The notes under the pieces: generated by a model | What the model was told of the DNA's origin: nothing | What the model saw: the letters and a program-made list of their open reading frames with translations, nothing else | Databases searched by the model: none | DNA from: Zanthoxylum bungeanum | Lineage: Eukaryota > Streptophyta > Magnoliopsida > Sapindales > Rutaceae | Assembly (NCBI GenBank): GCA_019454045.1 | Contig: SKCR01032770.1 | Coordinates: 62,001 to 126,000 of the forward strand | Direction of reading: 5' to 3' | Length of the DNA stretch: 64,000 nt | Program-made: the position numbers and the translations under genes | Shown: piece by piece, positions 12,495 through 22,456 of the stretch | How positions within the stretch are numbered: the first letter of the stretch is position 1 | How the letters are laid out: each line of letters starts with the position of its first letter

Positions 12495-13269
12495 ATGGAT
12501 TGTGAGAGTCATTTGGTCTTACACAAGAATTCCTCTCGATTGGCAAGAAGTTTGGGCGCTCTCGTGATCTTCAAGGTATTCTTCACACCCTTCTTGTTGT
12601 TCTTCAATTTCTTCAATTATTTATCGTGTAGATTCGAAATGTTCTTAGACAAATAGGTTATTTGATCTAGAAAGATTTAGTGAAATTTTTGGATTTTGTT
12701 TGTGGTTTGACAGGTTTAGATCATCAAATGGGTAGAAATTTTAGGAAATTTGTGTTTATCGCTTGGAAAATATCGAGTGAGGAATCGTTGGGTAGTTTAG
12801 GTGCACAAATTGATAAGTATATTGAATCAGTTGATGATTCAAGTGAAGAAGATTCTCGTAGGGATTGGTCGTATGAAGATTTATTAGAGGGTGGAGTTGT
12901 AACATTAGCTAAACCACAGTTAGAAGCACCCGTCGAAGCGATACCTCTGAGATCCCTACCTGCCATTGGAGAGTCGAGTGGGGTTCCAAGCACGAGTGAA
13001 CCAATAAATATCCTATCTAAGAATCCAGCTAGTCGAGTGACTGAAAAATCAATGAGAGAGATGAAATTGAAATATAGATTTCCTCCATCAATAGAAGTAA
13101 GATTAGCGTCGTCGACTGAAAGGATAGATTATAGAGTTCCCGGATGGATTGGGTTCTATTAACGTCCATTCATAGGGATTCAGATTCCCTATTCTGAAAT
13201 TATTATGGGGAGTGTTGGATCATTATCAGTTGGCTCATTCTCAGCTGATGCCGAATACTTCGAGGATTA
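12495..13269 (+). pseudogene. Antisense extra ORF of the Tat element, 5' part
   Basis: Plus-strand ORF lying opposite to the minus-strand gag-pol. A good splice acceptor ends at 12713 (TGTGGTTTGACAG), so the ATG at 12728 (MGRNFRKFVFIAWK) is a more likely start than the one at 12680. A possible donor lies at 12576. The protein has an acidic serine-rich stretch (DDSSEEDSRRDWSYEDLL) and then REMKLKYRFPPSIEVRLASSTERIDY, GWIGFY, stop, RPFIGIQIPYSEIIM. This layout resembles the plant 'putative gypsy type transposon' (Transposase_28) proteins. The TAA at 13160 breaks the frame. Copia C5 is inserted at 13270, and the gene resumes at 19470. Family assignment is by recollection of the pattern, not by search. 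Confidence 0.6.
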
Positions 13270-15210
13270 TGTTTTGGACAGTTATGACTCATAGCGTCAC
13301 TGTTTGTAAAAAGACATTGTGTTTTGTACAAAATTAACTATGTAATAATGAAATTGCCTTTTACCGATTTGTGATTCATTTACTTTGATATATATAAATA
13401 CTAAAAGTCCATATGATTAGTTCTGGATTGAGATGATATGAGACAGTATCAATCCATAAATGTTTAATCATTAAATATCCATAGTCATAGTATTATCGAG
13501 ACTGGACATCGATAATGCGGAATAGACTAGTATTGCACTTGTGCGCGTTGTGAGGGAATAACGGCATAGTTCTCATATGTTTAAGTATAGGATACTTATG
13601 CAAGTACGATAGGAGGTTGTGTTTTACCGATGGTACAGAAAATAGCTTCGCTCTAGATAGACCCCTCGGAATCCCATTGGTAGTATGTATATGTGTCCAT
13701 GGGAGTCCGTTTCAGGGTAGGTGTATTTGGTCTTAACCTGAGACTTACATCGCTAGTACTTACGACAATCGGTGAACTTTGGTTTTGGTAGTCTAGGGCT
13801 TTAACAGGTTCTGTGTACGCCTCTACTGGGTTAATTGGGAATTATAGTGTATTGGATGTGATGTCAAGACGGAAGTATTACTTCAGACATATGGAGATGA
13901 TGATCACACATGGATTCAAAACTGGTTCTCTATAGTGTTGCAACCATCGGGATAATATGACAAGGTCATGATTATCCGATTCAAAGAGACTAGTTACTTG
14001 ATATCCAATATGTGCTTCGTACGGGGCAGACACTATTCCAGCCGCAGGCCTTGCACGTGACATCAGGTACTGGATCGCAATACGCAATACTACGGTATAC
14101 TATGCCTGATAAAGATCGTATATTCCAGTAAGAATATTTCTGGAGAATTGGGTAGGCATGGTGCTTTGCTAGAAGCCAACCTTGTCTCGTAAATCAGTGA
14201 AAAATATAGTACGAGGTACGTACGTGTTCGGATAGTCCGACGACCGTATTTACTGCCAACATATCCGGAGATCTCTTGGGTCGCTTCCCGAAGATTCACC
14301 GATGACGTTTGATTCGAACTTAATCTGGGATTAAAAGTGGAGAAACTTTATCTAGGATAAAGTACTATTTGAGGAGAGAGAAAAATTAATTTGGAATTAA
14401 TCGATAGAATAATGTATTTGATATATTAAACGAAATTGGATTTTGACGCGGAATTAAAATTAGATTTTGATTCGGGCACTCGAATTAATTTAGAATTAAT
14501 TCACGAGCGACGTGAATAGTAAATTGGATTTATTTACGAGGCATCGGAAAACTCGTTAATTTAGAATTATCGAAACCGAGCCCGGAATGTGTTTGCGAGG
14601 CTACTTCGATTTTGAATCACGTGCGGCCGCAAGTCACATCGTAAATCATATCGCGAGTCACATCACTTGTCATTGATGTGTGATGGTTGTCTAGTCACTT
14701 TTTGAATAGTGACATGTAGTCACTATTCATGATGGAGGTAGTTGAGTGCCATAAATGTCAAATTGGAGGGAAAAATGAGTGTTGACTTTTTGGAAAGGGA
14801 TATACCACTTTTGTAAGCCTTTTTGGCATAAGTTTGGAACAAATACACAAAAAAAACACTCTCTCCCTTATCTCTCTTTTTGGCCGAAACTTAAACAAAG
14901 GAAGATAGAAAATTTTTTTGATTTTCTTTGGCCATTCTTGCTAGCACATTCTTGAAGATTCAAACAAATGTGATAGGGAACCAAACTTGGAGCTTGGATT
15001 TCCTTCTCAAAGCTTGGAGCTTGTGGATCTTGTTCATCTTCAACATCAAATATACTCATTGGCCGAATTCACATCTAAAAGAAATGAGGGATTTTGTTGA
15101 GCATATCATCACATCCGATCGTTGTAAGTGTGATTCCGCCACTCTTCTTCCTTATTCATTCTTATTTTAATGCTCATGTGATCTTGGGACATGTTTTAGA
15201 AACACCAACA
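13270..15210 (+). repeat. 5' LTR of copia element C5
   Basis: The 1941-bp LTR starts TGTTTTGGACAGTTATGACTC and ends GAAACACCAACA, followed directly by the primer site. It is full length and co-linear with the other family LTRs. Its palindrome array includes 14320-14334 (TTAATC-TGG-GATTAA), 14345-14363 (ACTTTATC-TAG-GATAAAGT), 14385-14401 (centre TGG), 14482-14502 (9-bp arms, TAG) and 14520-14532 (TAAAT-TGG-ATTTA). Its last 554 bp are nearly identical to the partial 3' LTR at 18917-19469, so this copy is relatively young. Confidence 0.9.
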
Positions 15211-15211
15211 A

Positions 15212-15225
15212 CGGTATCATTGAGC
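15212..15225 (+). other. Primer binding site of C5
   Basis: CGGTATCATTGAGC begins two bases after the LTR end, close to the TGGTATCAGAGC site for initiator-Met tRNA. Confidence 0.8.
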
Positions 15226-17411
15226 TTGATGAGCATGAAAAATATTAGCGTAAAATTTGGGTAAAATTGATTGAAGCATGATTTAATGAAATTGATTGAT
15301 TAAGTATGCTTAAATGTATGTAACATTGTGTTATACATCATCAATTTTATGAAAAACACATTGGATGAATTTTTCCCCATTTGAGAGGCTTGGCCGAATC
15401 CTTACCCTTGCAAAGGACTTGGTGATTTTTGTTTGTGAGTTCATTGGATGACTTGAAACGGATATGGAATGACGATTAGTGATTCGATTGGATTGAAAAA
15501 CGAAATCAAAATTTTTTCCTTACCTTGGCCGAATGCAAAAGGCATGAATGTGACTTGATTTTTGATTAAATAATGTTCGACATGTGTTTAAGTTAAAAGT
15601 ATGGTTAATGGATTAAATTAGTGTTTTGGAAATATTGATTTAAAAGGCTTAATCATGACTTTACACTTAAGTTAATTGAATTTTAAAATTTGGAATATTA
15701 AAATTTGATTAATGGGCTTAATTTTGAATTGGGCTTAAATTTGTTATATTTGGGCATAATGGGCTTGGTTGGGCCAAGTTGGTTTAGGCCAATCGGATTG
15801 GATCCAAATTGGGCCTAAATCATTCCATTAAGTCCAAATGTAATAAATGGGCTTTTATGTTTAATTGGGCCTTATGGCTTGATATTAATTTTATGGCAAA
15901 TGAGGGTGATTCCTTATTGGGCTTGGTAATTGGGTTTGACCCACATTGACCAAAGCCCAAGCCTAATGAAATCAATTGAAAGCCCATCGGACTTTAATTA
16001 AACCGACATTAGATGTTAGTTGGGCTTTGAGACCCGATAAGATTAGATTTGGATTCTAAGTCATTAAAGCGCATTAAAAAGTGTAAATATTTAATTTGGA
16101 ATTAAATAATAGGATTAGTATTGAATACGACTTAAATTAGATTTAACGAGTAGTTCGATATAATTCATGAATTCGTACTTTAAGTACTTATTCTCAAACG
16201 AGTTGAACTCGCGCAAAATCAAACCGTTGTTTGAACATTGGATGATCACTTAATAAAGACTAATTAATTGGATTAGATTGGTTGTATAACATGCCTTGAA
16301 TGAATATATGTGGATGTGATGAATGAATAGTGTATATCGGATGGATATTAGAAGGGAAAGGGCAATTTTAGAAATTGTTGTAAATTTAGAATTTATAAAT
16401 TGGACTTACGTGTCCAGCCTTCTCTCTAATTGATTCTTTGTATTCTCTTCTCACCTAATTCCCCTCAATGCAAATGAGGTTTCTATTATTGTATTATGTA
16501 ATTGGGTAGAAGTAGAATAGTGCTAGCATGGGAGAGGAAAATGAGTGATTTATTCTAGGAACAAGTTGTTATATATCCATCCGCATATCGCTATTAATTT
16601 ACTTTACGCGCCTTATTATGTTTTAGAAGCATGCTTAAGGGTGTATGATGAGACCTTAACAAAGATAATAAATGGTTGCCAATTTACGCGAAAAAACCCT
16701 CAAAAGAATATTAAGCGATTTTTCCTTTCATTGAGTGATTCTTACTCAAGATCCAAAATTGGCATTGGTTTGTTGGCCAAAGTCAAGGCCTTTGTCAATT
16801 GCGGATGTGTTTGAATCATGAGAGTTTTGTTGAATATCAGTGTCCTGTCCAAGTCGTAATTTGTTGGCTAAAGTCAAGATCACTTCTTGTCCATCAACAT
16901 TGATTACGAAATTTTCCATGTCAATGGGTCCCGCTTAACTGGAATCATTAAGCTTGTTGTGCCAAAGCCAATGCTTAGTTGATTCAGAGGAAAATGGTTA
17001 GGAAAATGTATTAGATACATTGGCATATATATTTTATATATGTTTCGGACTTGGATGTCCACCTACCGGATCTAGGAATTGGATAAGATCCAATTGATCT
17101 TCGAGATCTACCTAGTTAAATATCATACAGCTTGTTGGCCAAAGTCAAGGTTATGTGTTATTTAACGGGATCCTAGCCCATTAGGAAACTGGGTTTCCCG
17201 AGTACTCGACAGAGGGTTAGAGGCTCGTTGAAAAATAGTGGGAGGCTAGTATTGAATTTGCAATTTCATTGAGATACTTAGTTTTACGCGCTTTCAAATT
17301 ATTTCGTCTAAATTATATTATTAGTTGGACTAATATAATGTTATTTTTCTTGTAACAGTTTGACTGTACCTAAAATAACGTTGACTAGATAGTTGGACTA
17401 TCGTAGTCGAG
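15226..17411 (+). other. Untranslated leader of C5
   Basis: The 2.2-kb leader has no supportable ORF. Four conserved motifs of the type TTGTTGGCCAAAGTCAAG lie at 16770, 16861, 16953 and 17132. Palindromes with 3-base centres include 17005-17021 (AATGTAT-TAG-ATACATT), one around TTAGT-TGG-ACTAA near 17328 and GATAGT-TGG-ACTATC near 17388-17402, just before the gag ATG. A GGGCTT/GGGCC-rich block lies near 15720-15980. Confidence 0.7.
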
Positions 17412-18916
17412 ATGACTGGAAAGGGAAATGTCCGAGACATAATCATGAGAGAGAATGTCTTTAAGGGCACAAACTTTGTAGATTGGGAGATGAATCTAAG
17501 GATAGTTCTTAGAGCTGAAAGGTTGTTGTACACCATAAATACACCTCTTGGGCCTAAACCCACACCTGATCAGACACTTGAGCTGGAGCTTTGGAAGACT
17601 CACAGCGATGATTGTGATACTATTCAGTCCATTATGCTTGCTTCAATGACTCAGCATTTCCGCCGAAAAAATAGGGACTTGGATCCTTATAACATGATGG
17701 CGAGATTGCAAGATCTTCATCGATCTAACAAGATGTCATAAAGATATGAGCTAGTTAGGAAGCTCTTTCGTTCACGCATGTCAGAAGGCATGTCTGTTGA
17801 GTCCCATGTGGCGAGATTGCAAAATCTTCATCGATCTAACAAGAGGTCGCAAAGATATGAGTTAGTTAGGAATCTCTTTCGTTCACGCATGTCAGAAGGC
17901 ATGTCTGTTGAGTCCCATGTGGCGCAGATGATTGCTGACATCGATGAGCTAGCTATTATGGGGATAGTCTTTGAGGCTGAGATTACTATAGATATGGTCT
18001 TGTAATCTCTCCCCGATTCCTGGAGACAGTTCATCATAAACTATAATTTGATGAACACTGACGATACTCTTGGAGAGTTATTTTCTACTCTCAAGGAAGC
18101 TGAGAAGGAGCTTCTCAAAGGAAACAAGCGCGAGGTGCACTTTGCTTCGACATCTCAGAAACCGAGGGCTGGGCCCAAGGCAACTGGAGGTGTGAAGAAG
18201 AAGAAGCATAAAGGAAAGGGCAAGGCCAAATCGTCAAAGGCTTCTGGAAAGCCAAAGGACAAATCTCAGGATGTTTGCCTCTAGTGCGGCAAGCGGGGTC
18301 ACTAGAAGCGTGACTGCCGCGAGTACAAGGCACTCCAGAATGAGACAAAGGCGGACAAGGCACCGGCCTCAGGTTTGTTTGTTATTGAAATAAACATGGC
18401 TACTTCTAGTTTTAAAAATTGGATTTTTGATTCTGGCTGTGGTACTCATATATGTACTGATGTGCAGGATCTGCGGACTAGCAGGAGACTGGCTTCGGGA
18501 GAGATTGATCTGCGTGTTGGAAACGGGACATCAGTTGCTGTTTTGGCTGTTGGCACTTTTGTTTTGGAACTGCCCTCGGGGCATGTACTTGAAATTAATG
18601 ACTGTTATTATGTACCTAGTTTGACTAGGAATATTATTTCTGTATCTATGTTAACCCAATGTGGGTATACTTTTGTATTTAGAAACACTGGGTGTTATTT
18701 TTATAAAAATGATGTAGAAATTTGCACTGCTGTTGCAAATAATGGTCTTTATATTTTAAATATAAATTTATCTCCAACATATAATATAACAAACAAAAGG
18801 CTCAAAATGAGTAACAAAGATGAAACCTATATGTGGCACTGTCGTCTGGGACATATAAACAAGACTTGCATATCCACACTTTCGAAGAGTGGATACTTGG
18901 ACGGATTTGATCCAAA
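17412..18916 (+). pseudogene. Copia element C5: gag, protease and GAG-pre-integrase in one frame
   Basis: A single frame runs from the ATG at 17412 to the deletion junction near 18916, broken only by stops at 17739, 18003, 18282 and 18303. The gag part starts MTGKGNVRDIIMRENVFKGT with the WEMNLRIVLRAERLL block typical of copia capsid. At 18270-18320 a CCHC zinc knuckle (C-x2-C-GKRG-H-x4-C) is interrupted by two of the stops. An aspartic protease follows with IFDSGCGTHI near 18430, and the GAG-pre-integrase block YMWHCRLGHINKTCISTLSKSG lies near 18830-18890. Integrase, RT and RNase H are deleted. No frameshift is seen over 1.5 kb, unlike the other copies. A 111-bp in-frame tandem duplication lies inside gag. 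Confidence 0.88.
17700..17921 (+). repeat. In-frame 111-bp tandem duplication within gag
   Basis: Copy 1 is 17700-17810 and copy 2 is 17811-17921, starting GCGAGATTGCAAGATCTTC and GCGAGATTGCAAAATCTTC. The duplication is exactly 37 codons. The copies differ at a few positions. One pair of differences creates the TAA at 17739 in copy 1, while copy 2 keeps CAA. Confidence 0.92.
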
Positions 18917-19469
18917 TTCACTTGTCATTGATGTGTGATGGTTGTCTAGTCACTTTTTGAATAGTGACATGCAGTCACTATTCATGATGGAGGTAGTTGA
19001 GTGTCATAAATGCCAAATTGGAGGGAAAAATGAGTGTTGACTTTTTGGAAAGGGATATACCACTTTTGTAAGCCTTTTTGGCATAAGTTTGGAACAAATA
19101 CACAAATCAAAAACACTCTCTCCCTTATCTCTCTCTTTGGGCGAAACTTAAACAAAGGAAGATAGAAAATTTTCTTTTGATTTTCTTTGGCCATTCTTGC
19201 TAGCACATTCTTGGAGGATCAAACAAAGGTGATAGGGAACCAATCTTGGAGCTTGGATTTCCTTCTCAAAGCTTGGAGCTTGTGGATCTTGTTCATCTTC
19301 AACATCAAATATACTCCTTGGCCGAATTCACATCTAAAGGAAATGAGGGATTTTATTGAGCATATCATCACATCAGATCGTTGTAAGTGTGATTCCGCCA
19401 CTCTTCTTCATTATTCATTCTTATTTTAATGCTCATGTGATCTTGGGACATGTTTTAGAAACACCAACA
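18917..19469 (+). repeat. Partial 3' LTR of C5
   Basis: The last 553 bp of the LTR match 14657-15210 at very high identity and end ACACCAACA at 19469. They are joined directly to the GAG-pre-integrase coding region, so everything from integrase through the first 1.39 kb of the 3' LTR is gone. The junction (GATCCAAATTCACTTGTCATTG) shows only a few bases of shared sequence. Confidence 0.9.
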
Positions 19470-19733
19470 TTCTGTTGTCGATTGAGTGTATGGCCTTTGA
19501 ATTGGGGATTGAATTCAGGGTAAAAGATTTGTTGTATACATACTATATAAAGGAACACCTGAAAGAAAAATGAAGGTATCACTTGTATCTCCAACAAAAG
19601 AGGGAGCATTTGGTGTTGGGGATTATGACAAATGACATGGGGGATTGGCGGAAAAGTTATTTCTTTGTTAGAGGAGAGAGTGTATTTGGGTCAAATGAGA
19701 GTGGTAATATTCCAGAACATTGGAGTTCGTCGA

Positions 19734-19822
19734 GTGAGTATATTTTCAGCCTTACCTTAGTACTTTATATTTATAATTTGTATGACTGAAAATATTCTTC
19801 TTTTCTTCTTCCACGTCTTCAG
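19734..19822 (+). other. Predicted spliceosomal intron in the antisense ORF
   Basis: Donor CGA|GTGAGTATATTTTC and acceptor after a pyrimidine tract, CCACGTCTTCAG. The length of 89 bp is normal for plants. The exon phases on either side do not quite agree, so either a one-base lesion is present or the donor is a few bases away. Confidence 0.55.
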
Positions 19823-20481
19823 TTGAACATAAAGTTTGATACTACCAGTCGAGTCGTATCAAACACAAAATACATTCTCAACTTGCCTGATTCGAAGAGG
19901 AATTGGAGAGCTGCTTTAGAAGAGATGAGACTGAGGTTAACTTCGCTGTGTAAAGAAGTGTTTGATTTAAAAGGTACCCCATTGGCTTTGAGTAAGCATA
20001 TTTTGGCCGTGATATTATGCACTTGGGCGATTGAGGTTACATTTGGAGAGCTGCTGTTTTTAAAACCGCTGACCCCTGAAGAATTTTTATCTGGAGCTGA
20101 AATGATGTCGGGTCCATTTATGTTGCCAAAACTTGATGAAATGAGGAGCTAGAGGAAGATTAGAAAGTCAAAGGGAATGAGACGGAAGCCACCGAAGTGG
20201 AAATCCCAAAACCAACAGAAGTCGTTCCGGTTGATGTTCCCGAATCAATGACACAGCCGATTGAGAAGGTCTCTGCTTCAAAAAAGAGGAAGGCAATAGT
20301 AGAAATGGAGGAATATGCAGAAGGTGTTATAGTGAGGATTCCTCACGGTTCCACTATAATTTCGGATCCTTCCAGCCTATCTAAATTCATTAAGCGTCTC
20401 TTGCTTGAAGAAGACGAGCAACAGTTGGCTGAACTGGGCCCAACCGAAACAAGCAAGAAGATTGCAGCTCTCAGTTATCAG

Positions 20482-20554
20482 GTACTTATATTTGGAAATG
20501 TATATATTTATTTTAATATGTCGAATGGAAGAAATTAAGCGAAGTTCATTTCAG
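20482..20554 (+). other. Predicted spliceosomal intron in the antisense ORF
   Basis: Donor ATCAG|GTACTTATATTTGG and acceptor GTTCATTTCAG|GTCATGG. Removing these 73 bp joins frame 1 (ending ALSYQ) to frame 2 (starting VMECGLFMQEYAEL) in phase 0, giving a continuous protein. Confidence 0.75.
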
Positions 20555-21235
20555 GTCATGGAGTGTGGCCTATTTATGCAAGAGTATGCTGAGTTGAGCC
20601 AAAGGAGGATGAGGGATTTAGAAAAGGCGAACACATCTGTCAGAAAAGACTTTGCTGAACTGAAAATGAATTTTGATGCTTCTGAAATGCAGTTAAGAAA
20701 AGTTGAAAAGGAATTGAGCGAGACTCAGGTGACACTAAAATTAGAGAAGGAGTGTCTGAGGCTACTAATGAAGCGTACAAAGAAAGTGTGGAAAGCTTGA
20801 CGAAGGAGAGAGCCGAATTGCTCGAGCAATTGAAATGGTTGCATTTGAGTCGATGATGAAATAGAGGAGCAATCTAATGGAGGAGTATCTTGCTGGTCAT
20901 CACGTCGCCTGGAAACCGAAGAAATGGATCCGAGAATATGAGAGGTTGGCTGCTGGGCTATCCCTTACAATCGAAGGTGAGGAAAGGAGAAGAGGGAAGA
21001 AGTGCTTTCGAATGAGATAATTAAAGAACAAATGGTTGTTGGGGAGGTTGAAGAAGAAAGGGTTACTACGGAAAAACATGCTGAAACAGCTGAGAGCCCT
21101 AGATTGAATGAAATTTGCCCAATCTCCTCTGTTCCCGGTCAAACTTCCGAAGGCCCACCTGAAGATGTTCTGCCTACTTCTGAAGTCCTGGCGACTGAGA
21201 TGCCCATAGAAAGAATATGTAATTGTAACTTTTGA

Positions 21236-21434
21236 TTTTGTTATTATTTTTTTTTGTAATGGAAACCGTAAAACTTGAATGATAATGTTTCCTTTTTGGT
21301 CGATATCTAAGTTTTTCATTTTTGCTTTGTCGTACGGATTTCAGAATGCTAATAATTCATCTAACAAGACAACACACAATATTCCTTATCAAACAATTCA
21401 CTGGCCGAGTGGCTTATGACAGAGGAAAAATTAT
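21236..21434. other. Gap between the convergent Tat ORFs
   Basis: About 200 bp separate the end of the plus-strand ORF from the end of the minus-strand pol. It contains a poly-T stretch (21246-21256) and nothing else I can name. Confidence 0.5.
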
Positions 21435-22456
21435 AATTACCGGTAGAATCATTTGAGATGAATTGTATTCCAGCTATTTTGAATTGGCCTTCATTCTGTC
21501 GTTTCCAACTTGTAGGCACCTTGCCCAACGATCTTCGTAATGAATTATGGGCCTTCCCAGTTTGGTCTTAGCTTTCCATCATTGATTTCTTTGGTATTCT
21601 GAAAAACTTTACGTAAGACCCAGTCTCCTTCTTTAAACGTTCTGCACCTAACATTTTTGTTGAAATATTTGGTCATTCTTTATTGATGAGCAGCAAGTCG
21701 TATGGAGGCTTGTTATCTTAATTCATCAATCGTATCAAGGCTGTAACTCATGAGTTGTTGATTTGTGTCTTCTTCGAGCCATTGGTAACGAGAAGTTGGA
21801 ACGACTCATTCGGCTGAAATCACTGCTTCATACCCAAACGCAAGTGAGAATGGGGTTTGTCCAGTCAACAAACTGGCGGTAGTTCTGTAGGACCACAAGA
21901 CTCCTGGAAGTTCATCTGTCCACGCTCCTTTGGATTTCTCCAATTGTTTCTTCAATGTGTTCATGATCGTTTTGTTGGACGATTCAGGTTGACCATTGGC
22001 TTGAGGAAAATATGGGGTTGAGACGTTTAATTTGATTCCCTAATTCTTACAGAAGTCTTGAAAATGGTAGCTGATGAATTGGGATCCGTTGTCAGTTACA
22101 ATTTCTCTTGGCAATCCAAATTGACAAATGATGTTTTTCCAAATGAAAATTTGCACTTCTCTATCTCGTATCTTGGCAAAGGCTTCTGATTCGATCCATT
22201 TGGAATAGTAATCTTTTAGGACAAGCATGTAGACTCACTATTCCGGGGCGGTCGGGAGCTTTTCAACGATGTCCATTCCCCATTTCATGAAAGGCCAGGG
22301 TGACAAAATCGGCTTGAGCTTCTCTGGTGGTAAGTGTGAGATGGGGGCAAATCTTTGATAAATCTTGAACCTAAGCTTCTTCCACCAGAATGGTTTCCAC
22401 ATTCCCCTACATGAAGCTTGGCTAATACGTACTGAGCTTCTTCTGGAGTAAGACAT
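21435..22456 (-). pseudogene. Tat element: integrase remnant
   Basis: Reading leftward on the minus strand: a degenerate zinc-binding region (22456-22380), then FMKWGMDIVEKLPTAP with the first catalytic Asp near 22280, [20 protein letters not shown] at 22170-22230 and [17 protein letters not shown] with the second Asp near 22090. Next comes [20 protein letters not shown] with the catalytic Glu near 21985. The C-terminal module GDWVLRKVFQNTKEINDGKL, NWEGP ends at WNTIHLK near 21440. In-frame stops occur at several places. All three DDE residues are still readable, but the frame is not continuous. Confidence 0.88.

Larger units (their letters stand above)
19470..21235 (+). pseudogene. Antisense extra ORF of the Tat element, 3' part
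   Basis: This continues the ORF interrupted by C5. The first segment reads CMAFELGIEFRVKDLLYTYY, then MTNDMGDWRKSYFFVRGESVFGSNESGNIPEHW. Two introns are predicted (19734-19822 and 20482-20554). Exon 2 reads NIKFDTTSRVVSNTKYILNLP then NWRAALEEMRLRL, and later EIPKPTEVVPVDVPESMTQP and KKRKAIVEMEEY. Exon 3 continues in phase as VMECGLFMQEYAELSQRRM with a heptad-like coiled coil (LRKVEKELSETQVTLKLEKE). The C-terminal end is MPIERICNCNF at 21235. A frameshift near 20150, a TAG at 20161 and stops near 20800 and 20860 show decay. The order of conserved N-terminal domain, charged linker and coiled coil fits Transposase_28-type proteins. Function unknown. Confidence 0.65.

Noticed and set aside
12724..12993. 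Minus-strand ORF of 89 codons
   Set aside because: It is the shadow of the plus-strand antisense ORF, which has domain-like pattern and splice sites.
20900..21319. Minus-strand ORF of 139 codons
   Set aside because: It lies opposite exon 3 of the antisense ORF. It has no recognised motif and is out of continuity with the Tat integrase.
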